Shown: piece after piece, positions 1 through 7,159 of the stretch | Numbering within the stretch: position 1 is the stretch's first letter | Layout of the letters: every line of letters begins with the position of its first letter | Source of the DNA: CAYLNK01 sp964384675 | GTDB lineage: Bacteria; Acidobacteriota; Thermoanaerobaculia; UBA5066 | DNA: 12,204 bases | Assembly (NCBI GenBank): GCA_964384675.1 | Contig: CAYLNK010000202.1 | Span: 1-12,204, forward strand | Direction: 5' to 3' | Made by a program: the position numbers and the translations under genes | Notes under the pieces: model-generated | Seen by the model: only the letters and a program-made list of their open reading frames with translations | Told to the model about the DNA's origin: nothing | Databases searched by the model: none

Positions 1-2121
1 GCCGCGAGAGCGGGAGCCGAGGAGGCCCGGCGCGCGCTCGAGGCGGAGGCCGCGGCGCTCTCCGCGGACGCGGGCCGGTACACGCCGGAGGTGCTGGCCG
101 AGGTCGATCGGCTGCGGGAAGCCCGCGGGAAGCGCCCCGAGGCGCTCGTGAAGGACCGCGCCTCGCTGGAGGCCGACCGGCTCCTCGGGGCCGAGGAGAG
201 CCGCGACCGGGTCCACAGGTTCGGGCCGGCGGCCGCTCTGCTGCCGCCCGAGCGGGTCCGGCTCGGGGAGCTGCTCGGCGCGTCGATCCGCTGCGTGGAC
301 GAGATCGCGGTCGCCGAGGAGGCACTGGCCGCTCAGTGGGACGAGCTGCGGCGGGAGGGGGTCGCCGAGGACCTGGCCCGCCTGGAGCGTCTTCCCGCCG
401 TGGACCGAGAGCTCCTCCAGGTGGCCGAGGAAGAGCGCAGCCGGCTGGAGCTACACGGGGTGCAGTGCGACCGGAGGGCGGCCGAGGCGTCGGCCGGGGC
501 CGCGATCGCCTCGGGCGAGCGGCGCGAACGTGTGAAGCGGGCCAAGGGGCTCGTCACGGCCTCGGTCCTCACCCTCGCGACGGCCGGCTACCTGGTCCTG
601 GCGCCGCGGGTTCCACGCCCGATCGTCGCTGCGTCTCTCGCCTTCGGCATCTGTCTCGCCCTGCTCGGGCTGGTCGGCTGGGTCAGGGGCTCGAGACACG
701 GGCGCGACGAGGAGCAGCGCCGAAGGGACGAGGAGTCCGCGGCCCGCCGGGAGGCCCAGGCGACGCGCCGCCAGCTCTCCGACCTGCGGCAGCGGCTCGA
801 CCGGATGGCCCGGGCCGCCGCGCTTCCGGATGCGGCCGCCCTGATGAAGGCGGCCCGCCGCGCCCGCGCCGCGCACGAGAAGAAGCTGCGTCTTGTGGAG
901 CGCGAGACCCGCCGGGCCGCCGCGATCGAGCGGCGGGTACGGCTGGAGGCGGAGCTCGACCCGTTCCGGGCCGCCCTCGGCTGCGAGGTCGGGCTCCCCG
1001 AGCCCGACGACGCGCGGCGGTTCCTCGCGGTCCTCGCGGACCTGGACCGAGCCGACCGGACGGGCGAGATCCGCACCGCGGCCCTGGAGCGCGAGGCCGA
1101 GCGGTTGGTGGCCGAGTCCAGCGAGCTGGCCCACCTCGACGACGAGCTGCGGACGGCGCTCGAGCGGCTGGGGATCCCGCGCGTCCTGCCGCTGTCCGAG
1201 GCGGTCCTCATCGCCGAGAGCGGACGGCGTCGCGCGGCCCGGTACAGGGAGATCGTCGAGGTGGAGCTGCCGGCGCGGCGCGAAGCGGTGGTGGAGCCCG
1301 ACGCCTCCGGCCTCGTACGCCGCCGCGACGAGCTGCTGGCCGAGGTGGCGCGCCGCCGCTCCGGTCTCCCCCCGGGCTCCGGGCCCGTTTCCCAGCCGCC
1401 GTCTCCGGCGCACGACACGCCCGAGGCGGCCCGGCGAGGCGCCGACGAGGCGCGTCGTGCGGCGGCCGAGGCCGAGGAGGCGCGTCTCGTCGTCGAGCGC
1501 GAGCTGGCGCTCCGGAGCCGGGAGGGGGGTGAGCGGGCCGGGAGCTCCGAGGAGGCGCTGCGCGAGACGGAGGCGGCTCTCCGCCGGGCGCAGCTGTTCC
1601 GGGAGGCCCTCGACCTCGCCCAGGAATCCCTGGCGGCAGCGGCCTCCTCCGCCTACGGCGACTTCCGCCAGGGGCTCGGCGCGGCGTCTCGGGAGATCCT
1701 CGCGGCCTGGCGAATGCCGTACGAGCAGCTCGAGTTCGGAGAGGACCTGTCGGTGTCGGCCGTGCTGCGTGGGGGCCGGGCGGTGACGCGGGCCGAGGTG
1801 GCCGGCGCGCTCTCCACCGGGGCGCGGGAGCAGCTTCACCTCACGGCGCGTCTGGCCGCGCTGCGGTACCTCGGCACCGGAGAGCGCGGCGTCCCGCTCC
1901 TGCTCGACGATCCTCTCGTCGGGGCGGACGACGAGCGCTTCGTCGCCGTGATGAGCTTCCTCGCCTCCGAGGTCCTCGCCGAGCGGCCCGTCCTGGTCGT
2001 GTCGTGCCACGGTTGGCGTCATCGGCACCTGCTGGATCGGCTGCCTCCCGAGGTCGCCGCCCGGATCGAGCCCGTCTCGCTCGCCGCGGGTGGAGCCCTC
2101 GGCTCGGCGCCGGGGATTTGA
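1..2121 (+). CDS. YhaN-like membrane-anchored SMC/Rad50-type ATPase, 3' part only
   Basis: The reading frame is open from base 1 to the TGA at 2119-2121 (706 residues visible), so the gene starts upstream; the GTG at 91 is probably internal. The C-terminal end has an ABC-type head half: signature LSTGAREQ (residues 604-611, nt 1810-1833), Walker B LLLDDP (nt 1897-1914), a D-loop-like GADDER, and an H-loop-like SCH with His at nt 2008-2010. Before it lie long Arg/Glu/Ala-rich helices typical of coiled coil. Two hydrophobic segments (residues about 183-201 and 208-227) interrupt the coil, as in Bacillus YhaN. Known relatives pair with an SbcD-like nuclease (YhaO type), so such a gene may lie just upstream; this is inference. 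Walker A is outside the window. Only 7 lysines are visible against roughly a hundred arginines, unlike the Lys-rich neighbours. A RecN or other Rad50-like protein is less likely because of the membrane pair. Confidence 0.85.
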   Translation, partial: AARAGAEEARRALEAEAAALSADAGRYTPEVLAEVDRLREARGKRPEALVKDRASLEADRLLGAEESRDRVHRFGPAAALLPPERVRLGELLGASIRCVDEIAVAEEALAAQWDELRREGVAEDLARLERLPAVDRELLQVAEEERSRLELHGVQCDRRAAEASAGAAIASGERRERVKRAKGLVTASVLTLATAGYLVLAPRVPRPIVAASLAFGICLALLGLVGWVRGSRHGRDEEQRRRDEESAARREAQATRRQLSDLRQRLDRMARAAALPDAAALMKAARRARAAHEKKLRLVERETRRAAAIERRVRLEAELDPFRAALGCEVGLPEPDDARRFLAVLADLDRADRTGEIRTAALEREAERLVAESSELAHLDDELRTALERLGIPRVLPLSEAVLIAESGRRRAARYREIVEVELPARREAVVEPDASGLVRRRDELLAEVARRRSGLPPGSGPVSQPPSPAHDTPEAARRGADEARRAAAEAEEARLVVERELALRSREGGERAGSSEEALRETEAALRRAQLFREALDLAQESLAAAASSAYGDFRQGLGAASREILAAWRMPYEQLEFGEDLSVSAVLRGGRAVTRAEVAGALSTGAREQLHLTARLAALRYLGTGERGVPLLLDDPLVGADDERFVAVMSFLASEVLAERPVLVVSCHGWRHRHLLDRLPPEVAARIEPVSLAAGGALGSAPGI

Positions 2122-2147
2122 CCTCCCCCGGGCGCGGTGACTAGACT
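2118..2147 (+). promoter_or_regulatory. Candidate sigma70-type promoter for secDF
   Basis: TTGACC (2118-2123) and TAGACT (2142-2147) are separated by 18 bp, giving 5/6 and 4/6 matches to the housekeeping consensus. The -35 overlaps the stop codon of the upstream ATPase gene. The predicted start near 2154 would give an approximately 90-nt leader for secD. This is a motif match only. Confidence 0.45.
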
Positions 2148-2156
2148 CCCGCGGTT

Positions 2157-2176
2157 CGCCCGGGTCAACCCGGGCG
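2157..2176. repeat. Palindrome in the secD leader (hairpin or operator)
   Basis: CGCCCGGGT (2157-2165) and ACCCGGGCG (2168-2176) are perfect reverse complements separated by only CA. In RNA this gives a strong stem closed by a TCAA tetraloop. In DNA it is a symmetric protein-binding candidate lying at about +3 to +23 of the predicted secD transcript. No T-run follows, so an intrinsic terminator is unlikely. Confidence 0.6.
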
Positions 2177-2246
2177 CAATCCCGCGGATACTCTGGACAC
2201 GCGGCTCCTCAGGGGCCCGCCTGGAGGCCGCCCCCGGAGGTCGTTC

Positions 2247-3884
2247 GTGAAGAAGCCCACAGGCTGGCGCGTCCTGTTGACGCTCGCCGTGCTCCTCGGG
2301 TCGGTGGCCGCGTACTGGCTGCATGGCCGCGAGACCCTCAAGCGTTCGCCGATCGCACCGCCCGATCCTCCCCTGAAGGACGTGCTGAAGAACGGCGTCA
2401 ACCTCGGCCTCGACCTGAAGGGCGGGATTCACCTGGTCATGCAGGTGAAGACGACCGACGCCCTCCGCGTCGAGGCGGAGGGCGCCGCCGAGCACGTCAA
2501 GGACGAGGCGCGCAAGCGCGGGGTCACGCTCGGGACGATCCTGCCGCCCGACGCCACCGGGTTCACGATCCCGGTGACCGAGACGACCGACCTCGCCAAG
2601 CTGAAGGACCTCGTGAAGAGCGCGCTCCCGGGCACCGACTGGGCCGTCGACGAGCGGGGCCGCGAATGGAGGGTCTCGCTCCGGGGCCCGGCGCAGCTCC
2701 AGGTGGAAGAGCAGGCCGTCCGCCAGGCGGTCGAGACGATCCGCAACCGCGTCGACGCCCTCGGCGTCGCCGAGCCGGTCATCGCCCAGCAGGGGACCGA
2801 CCGGATCCTCGTCCAGCTCCCGGGTGTGGACGACCCGAGCCGGGTCAAGGAGATCATCGGGACGACCGGGCTCCTCGAGCTGAAACTCGTGGACGACAGC
2901 GGCGGCCAGCTCGCCTACCCGAGCGCCGAAGCCGCGCGCCAGGCCTATGGCGGGACGCTGCGTCCCGACGTCGAGATCGTCGAGGGCTTCACCGAGGACT
3001 CCGAGGCCCGCACCCGCAACACCGTGTACTACGTGCTCAAGCGCGTCGCCGCCGTCAACGGCCGCGACCTGAAGAACGCCCGGGTCACCCGCGACAAGTT
3101 CAGCCAGCCCGCCGTCGAGTTCTTCCTCAACGCCCAGGGGGCCGAGAAGTTCGGCAAGGTGACCGGCGAGAACATCAAGAAGCACCTGGCGATCGTCCTC
3201 GACAAGCGGGTGCAGTCGGCCCCGATCATCGAGGGCCAGATCCGCGACAACGGCATCATCCAGGGGAACTTCACGCCGGAGCGGGCGGACGCCCTGTCGC
3301 TCGTCCTGCGGTCGGGAGCCTTGCCGGCCGAGATGATCATGCTGGAGGAGCGGACCGTCGGCCCGTCGCTGGGCCTCGACTCCATCAAGCAGGGAGTCGC
3401 CGCGTCGCTGGTGGGGATGCTGCTGGTCTTCATCGCGGTGGTTCTCTACTACCGGCTCGCCGGCGTCAACGCCGTGGTCGCGCTCATCCTCAACGCGATC
3501 ATCCTCCTCGGCTGCATGGCGTACATCAACGCCACGCTGACCCTTCCGGGAATCGCCGGCTTCATCCTCACGATCGGCATGGCGGTCGATTCCAACGTCC
3601 TCATCTTCGAGCGGATCCGGGAGGAGATGGAGGGCGGCAAGGCCCCGAGGGTGGCGATCGACCAGGGGTTCAAGAAGGCGTTCTCGACCATCATCGACAC
3701 CCACGTGACCACCATCTCCGCCGCGGCGTTCCTCTTCCAGTTCGGAACCGGACCGGTGAAGGGCTTCGCGGTCACGCTGGTGCTCGGGCTCCTCGCCTCG
3801 GTCTTCACCGCGGTCTTCGTCTCGCGCCTCCTCTTCGACCTGGTCTACGGGTCGAAGGAGCAGCTCGAGACGATCTCCATCTGA
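2247..3884 (+). CDS. secD: Protein translocase subunit SecD
   Basis: SecD works with SecF and SecYEG in the inner membrane, using the proton gradient to pull preproteins across on the periplasmic side. The protein is 545 aa, near the family size. TM1 is at residues 8-25. The motif GLDLKGGIHL (54-63) opens the large periplasmic P1 domain, which contains NRVDALGVAEPVI (167-179), and VGPSLGLDSI (371-380) precedes TM2. The membrane half (about 380-530) has five further helices and the RND-type motif GMAVDSNVLIFERIREE (444-460), whose Asp448 corresponds to the essential TM4 aspartate. The GTG start is supported by GGAGG at 2236-2240, six bases upstream. secF follows after 21 bases. No yajC lies directly upstream, where it is often found. 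Confidence 0.97.
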   Translation: MKKPTGWRVLLTLAVLLGSVAAYWLHGRETLKRSPIAPPDPPLKDVLKNGVNLGLDLKGGIHLVMQVKTTDALRVEAEGAAEHVKDEARKRGVTLGTILPPDATGFTIPVTETTDLAKLKDLVKSALPGTDWAVDERGREWRVSLRGPAQLQVEEQAVRQAVETIRNRVDALGVAEPVIAQQGTDRILVQLPGVDDPSRVKEIIGTTGLLELKLVDDSGGQLAYPSAEAARQAYGGTLRPDVEIVEGFTEDSEARTRNTVYYVLKRVAAVNGRDLKNARVTRDKFSQPAVEFFLNAQGAEKFGKVTGENIKKHLAIVLDKRVQSAPIIEGQIRDNGIIQGNFTPERADALSLVLRSGALPAEMIMLEERTVGPSLGLDSIKQGVAASLVGMLLVFIAVVLYYRLAGVNAVVALILNAIILLGCMAYINATLTLPGIAGFILTIGMAVDSNVLIFERIREEMEGGKAPRVAIDQGFKKAFSTIIDTHVTTISAAAFLFQFGTGPVKGFAVTLVLGLLASVFTAVFVSRLLFDLVYGSKEQLETISI

Positions 3885-3905
3885 TACGGAAACGGCAGGA
3901 ACGAC

Positions 3906-5141
3906 GTGAGACTCTTCAAGAAGACCAGCATCGACTTCATCGGGAAGAAGTGGACGTTCATCGGCGTCTCGGTGGCGCTCGCCGTGGTGGCGCTCGGCGC
4001 CCTGATCGCTCGGCGGGGGCCCAACTGGGGGATCGATTTCACGGGGGGCTCCCAGATCGTGGTGGCGTTCTCGAAAGCGCCCGACGAGAACCAGATCCGG
4101 AAGGTCGTGGAGGCCGCCGCGATCAAGGTCGAGTCCGTGCAGCGGTTCGACAAGGTCGAGAAGAACCAGGTGCTCGTCCGCGTGCCCCAGGAGAAGAAGG
4201 AAGGGCGCGACGTCAGCAAGGAGATCGTCTCGGCGCTGACCGCCGCGCTCTTCCCGCAGGGCGCCCGGCCGGACACGTTCGACCTCAACCTGAACGGCGC
4301 CGAGCCCCTGACGTCCAAGCTGGTGCAGGACGATCCGGAGCGGGTCGCCCAGAAGCCCGGCCTCGACCCCAAGATCGAGTACGGCCGGATCGCCGACCTC
4401 CTGATCAAGGCGCGCTCGGAGAAGGGCCTCTTCGGCTCGATCGACGACGCCGCACGGGTCCCCGGGCTGTCGCCGGTGGTCTCCGCGTGGCTCAAGGAGA
4501 AGACCGTCGCGGGGCCGTTCACGCTCCTCTCCGCCGAGACGGTCGGGCCGCAGGTGGGCAAGGACCTCCGCCAGAAGGGGCTCTGGGCGGTCGTCCTGTC
4601 GTGGGCCGCGATGCTCGCCTACATCGCGTTCCGTTTCCGCTCCGCCTCGTTCGGCACGGCGGCCGTCGTGGCCCTCATCCACGACAGCTGGATCACCCTC
4701 GGCTTCTGCGCGCTCCTGAACACGGAGATCTCTCTGACGGTCGTCGCGGCCTTCCTCACGCTCATCGGGTACTCGGTCAACGACACCGTCGTCGTGTTCG
4801 ACCGTATCCGCGAGAACCGCGAGAAGACCAAGAAGGAGCCGCTCGGTGATCTCGTCAACCGCTCGATCAACGAGACGCTCTCCCGGACCGTGATCACCTC
4901 GGGCCTCACGTTCCTCGTCGTCGTGGCTCTGTTCTTCTTCGGCGGCGAGGTGCTCCGGCCGTTCGCGTTCGTGCTCCTCGTCGGCATCATCATCGGGACG
5001 TACTCGTCGATCGCGATCGCCGCGCCGCTCGTCATCGTCTGGGAGGACTGGAAGGCGAAGCGGGCCAAGAGCCTGCCCTCGCCCGCTCCGTCGCCGGCTC
5101 CGAAGGCAGCCGGCAAGCTCTCGACGGGCAAGGGAAGGTAA
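3906..5141 (+). CDS. secF: Protein translocase subunit SecF, with an inserted helix-hairpin-helix-like segment
   Basis: SecF is the partner of SecD in the Sec-associated proton-driven pulling complex. The protein is 411 aa against about 320 for E. coli SecF. TM1 is at residues 15-35, followed by GIDFTGGSQ (42-50). ETVGPQVGKDL (211-221) leads into TM2, and GYSVNDTVVVFDRIREN (288-304) holds Asp293, equivalent to the conserved TM4 aspartate. Five helices fill about 225-378, followed by a Lys/Pro/Ala-rich tail. The extra length lies mainly at residues about 120-205, between the P1 strand QVLVRVP and LLSAETVGP. Within it, 158-200 reads like a ComEA/GspK-type helix-hairpin-helix (IADLLIKAR, then SIDDAARVPGLSP). 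The GTG start has a modest AGGA upstream, and it is coupled to secD by a 21-base gap. The stop lies 27 bases from the end of the convergent symporter gene. Confidence 0.96.
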   Translation: MRLFKKTSIDFIGKKWTFIGVSVALAVVALGALIARRGPNWGIDFTGGSQIVVAFSKAPDENQIRKVVEAAAIKVESVQRFDKVEKNQVLVRVPQEKKEGRDVSKEIVSALTAALFPQGARPDTFDLNLNGAEPLTSKLVQDDPERVAQKPGLDPKIEYGRIADLLIKARSEKGLFGSIDDAARVPGLSPVVSAWLKEKTVAGPFTLLSAETVGPQVGKDLRQKGLWAVVLSWAAMLAYIAFRFRSASFGTAAVVALIHDSWITLGFCALLNTEISLTVVAAFLTLIGYSVNDTVVVFDRIRENREKTKKEPLGDLVNRSINETLSRTVITSGLTFLVVVALFFFGGEVLRPFAFVLLVGIIIGTYSSIAIAAPLVIVWEDWKAKRAKSLPSPAPSPAPKAAGKLSTGKGR

Positions 5142-5168
5142 GCCCCCCTTTCGTCCGCTCCGGTAGGT

Positions 5169-6443
5169 CTAGGCGGCGGTCCCGGGAGGGGCCGCCGCAT
5201 CCGTTTCCGGAGCCTCGGTCCCGAGGACCCCTTCCCACTTCGCCACCACGACGGCCGCGACGCAGTTGCCGACGAGGTTGATCGAGGTGCGGGCCATGTC
5301 CATCAGCTCGTCCACCGCCAGGATCATGGCCACGCCGGCCTCGCCGGGCAGGTTGAACGAGGCGCACCCCGCCGCGATGATGACGAGGGACGCGCGCGGG
5401 ACGGCGGCGACCCCCTTGGAGGTCAGCATGAAGGTGAGCAGCATCATCACCTGCTCGGTCATGGAGAGGTGGCGCCCCGCCGCCTGGGCGATCGTCAGGG
5501 ACGCGAGCACGATGTAGAGGGTCGAGCCGTCGAGGTTGAAGCTGTAGCCGGCGGGGAGGACGAAGCCGGCCACGCTCTTCGGCACGCCGAACTCGACGAT
5601 CCGCTCCAGCGCCCGCGGGAGCGCGGCCTCGGACGACGCCGTGGAGAACGCGATCAGGAACGGCTCGCGGATCTTCCGGAAGAAAGCGCGGACGTTCACC
5701 CGGCAGATCAGGAGGGCGGGGATCAGGACGACGAGCGTGAACACGACGAGGGCGCCGTACAGCGAGAGGACGAGCTTCGCGTAGCTTCCGAGCACGGTGA
5801 GGCCGTGGTGCGACACGGCGGCGGCCATCGCGCCGAACACACCGAGCGGCGTGAGCGACATGACGTAGTCGGTGAGCTGGAAGAGCACCGCCACGGTCGA
5901 CTCGAAGAAGCTGACGAAGGGCTCCGCCCGCGATCCGACGTGGGCCGCCGCGACGCCCAGCAGGGTCGCGAAGACCACCACCTGCAGGATGTCCTGCTTC
6001 GACATGGCGTCGACGACGTTGGACGGGAAGAGGTGGAGCAGCGTCTCGACGAACGTCTTGGGCTTGGCGAGGCCGACCTCGCCCGTCATCGGGAGCTTCA
6101 TGCCGTCGCCCGGCCGCACCACGTTCGCGAAGACGAGGCCGATCAGGAGGGCGATCGTGGTGGCGATCTCGAAGTAGAGGATCGCCTTCACGCCCATCCG
6201 GCCCACGGCCCGCACGTCGCCCGTCTTCCCGATCCCGAGGACGATGGTGGCGAAGATGAGCGGGACGACGAGCATCTTGATCAGGCTGATGAACGCCTTC
6301 GACAGGAACTTGAACGACTCGTACGCCCACGGGTACGTTTCGGCGGGCAGGAGGTGCCCGAGCAGCACGCCGAGTCCCAGCGCGTAGAAGATCAGCGCCG
6401 TCGACGAGAGGGCCGGGTGCCGGCCCGGGGACGGGCGGCTCAC
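5169..6443 (-). CDS. DAACS-family dicarboxylate/glutamate:cation symporter
   Basis: This inner-membrane secondary transporter of 424 aa is the normal length for the DctA/GltP/GltPh fold. Family motifs are in order: HP1 FSTASSEAALPR (266-277), TM7 GYSFNLDGSTLY (299-310), HP2 TSKGVAAVPRAS (341-352), and TM8 MDMARTSINLVGN (381-393) followed by VVVAKWEG. The TM8 arginine (Arg385) is the residue that binds the substrate side-chain carboxylate in acidic-substrate members, so glutamate, aspartate or C4-dicarboxylates are likely. The TM8 position that is a Na+-liganding aspartate (D405) in archaeal GltPh is Asn393 here, as in DctA-like proteins, so coupling may be to protons. The GTG start at 6443 overlaps the upstream dedA-like stop as GTGA, with GGAAGG just upstream. 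Exact substrate cannot be read from sequence. Confidence 0.93.
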   Translation of the reverse strand: MSRPSPGRHPALSSTALIFYALGLGVLLGHLLPAETYPWAYESFKFLSKAFISLIKMLVVPLIFATIVLGIGKTGDVRAVGRMGVKAILYFEIATTIALLIGLVFANVVRPGDGMKLPMTGEVGLAKPKTFVETLLHLFPSNVVDAMSKQDILQVVVFATLLGVAAAHVGSRAEPFVSFFESTVAVLFQLTDYVMSLTPLGVFGAMAAAVSHHGLTVLGSYAKLVLSLYGALVVFTLVVLIPALLICRVNVRAFFRKIREPFLIAFSTASSEAALPRALERIVEFGVPKSVAGFVLPAGYSFNLDGSTLYIVLASLTIAQAAGRHLSMTEQVMMLLTFMLTSKGVAAVPRASLVIIAAGCASFNLPGEAGVAMILAVDELMDMARTSINLVGNCVAAVVVAKWEGVLGTEAPETDAAAPPGTAA

Positions 6444-7081
6444 GCGGCCTTCCGTGTGGCGCTCTCGCGCCGCGCCTTCCAGGCCTCCCAGGCGATCGGG
6501 AGGACCGACAGGAAGACGATGACGAGCGCCACCTTCTCGATGTTCTTCGGGATCCAGGGGAACGCCGTCCCGAGCACGTAGCCGCCGCCGATCATCGACC
6601 AGACCCAGGCGACGCCGCCCACCACGTTGAAGAGGACGAATCGGCGGTACTCCATCATCGCGGCTCCGGCGACGGTCGGGGCGAAGGTCCGGATGATCGG
6701 GACGAAGCGCGCCAGGATGATCGTCTTGCCGCCGTACTTCTCGTAGAAGTCCCGCGCCGCGATCAGGTGCTTCCTCTTGAAGAAGCGGGAGTCCTCGCGG
6801 CGGTAGAGGGCCTCTCCCGCCTTTCGTCCGATCAGGTAGCCGGTCTGGTCCCCGGCGACCGCCATGATCGCGAGGCCGACGAGGAGCACCCAGATGTTCA
6901 GCTTCCCGCTCGCGGCCAGGATCCCGGCCGTGAAGAGGAGCGAGTCGCCGGGCAGGAAGAACCCGACGAGGAGCCCCGTCTCGGCGAACACGATGACGTG
7001 GAGGCCGATGGTCCCGAACCTCAGGATCAGCGGCTCCACGTCCCGCAGGAAGTGGAGGAGGTCGCGTAGCGTTTCGATCAC
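6440..7081 (-). CDS. DedA-family membrane protein
   Basis: This is a 213-aa polytopic inner-membrane protein of the DedA/VTT superfamily. Members include undecaprenyl-phosphate and phospholipid translocases and are needed for envelope homeostasis. Diagnostic features are FAETGLLVGFFLPGDSLLF (residues 32-50), GDQTGYLIGRKAG (77-89), and ILARFVPIIRTFAPTVAGAA (122-141). The functional residues described in E. coli YqjA/YghB (E39, D51, R130, R136) have counterparts at Glu34, Asp46, Arg125 and Arg131, all with the same offset. The GTG start at 7081 fits the family N-terminus (VIETLRDLL). No Shine-Dalgarno sequence precedes it, but an extended -10 lies 8 bases upstream, suggesting leaderless mRNA. 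The downstream symporter gene overlaps its stop by 4 bases, so they form an operon. A lipid carrier flippase role is family-based inference. Confidence 0.94.
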   Translation of the reverse strand: MIETLRDLLHFLRDVEPLILRFGTIGLHVIVFAETGLLVGFFLPGDSLLFTAGILAASGKLNIWVLLVGLAIMAVAGDQTGYLIGRKAGEALYRREDSRFFKRKHLIAARDFYEKYGGKTIILARFVPIIRTFAPTVAGAAMMEYRRFVLFNVVGGVAWVWSMIGGGYVLGTAFPWIPKNIEKVALVIVFLSVLPIAWEAWKARRESATRKAA

Positions 7082-7089
7082 GGGGCGGG

Positions 7090-7098
7090 AGATTAGCA
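7090..7098 (-). promoter_or_regulatory. Extended -10 promoter of dedA-symporter operon (leaderless)
   Basis: Read on the minus strand, TGCTAATCT (7098 to 7090) is an extended -10 with the TGn element, ending 8 bases before the GTG at 7081. No recognisable -35 exists at the expected distance. Transcription would begin at or next to the start codon, which agrees with the absence of a ribosome binding site. Confidence 0.5.
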
Positions 7099-7146
7099 GT
7101 CCCCCGCGGGCGGCCGGCCCGGCACGCGCGCTTCCTCGCGGGGGAC
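7099..7146. repeat. 10-bp inverted repeat, one arm upstream of each divergent -10
   Basis: GTCCCCCGCG (7099-7108) and CGCGGGGGAC (7137-7146) are perfect reverse complements separated by 28 bp. Each gene, read in its own direction, therefore has CGCGGGGGAC followed by three bases and then TAATC. The repeat lies upstream of both predicted transcription starts, so it would act as DNA (promoter element or operator) rather than as a terminator. The central spacer contains the palindrome GGCCGGCC (7112-7119). Confidence 0.6.
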
Positions 7147-7147
7147 C

Positions 7148-7155
7148 CATAATCC
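7148..7155 (+). promoter_or_regulatory. -10 promoter element of rel (leaderless)
   Basis: CATAAT (7148-7153; 5/6 to TATAAT), overlapping TAATCC (7150-7155), lies 6 bases before the GTG at 7160. There is no purine-rich ribosome binding site and no recognisable -35. Transcription would start at or within a base or two of the start codon. Confidence 0.5.
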
Positions 7156-7159
7156 GGGC

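Noticed and set aside
91..93. GTG as true start of the ATPase gene
   Set aside because: The same frame is open to base 1 and encodes continuing coiled coil; the N-terminal P-loop must lie further upstream.
451..2028. Minus-strand and second-frame plus-strand frames over the ATPase gene
   Set aside because: Arg/Gly/Pro-rich shadows; the ATPase frame has clear ABC motifs.
2019..4682. Long minus-strand frame antisense to secD-secF (about 887 codons)
   Set aside because: It is a shadow of the well-supported SecDF genes, with repetitive Asp/Arg/Leu/His composition and no domain pattern.
5123..5155. Imperfect stem (GACG/CGTC plus AAGGG/CCCTT) at the secF-symporter junction as a terminator
   Set aside because: It has an internal loop, an 11-nt apical loop and only a TTT run; too weak to call.
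5469..6581. Plus-strand frame antisense to the symporter
   Set aside because: The minus strand has clear symporter motifs; the plus product is His/Asp/Arg-rich and featureless.
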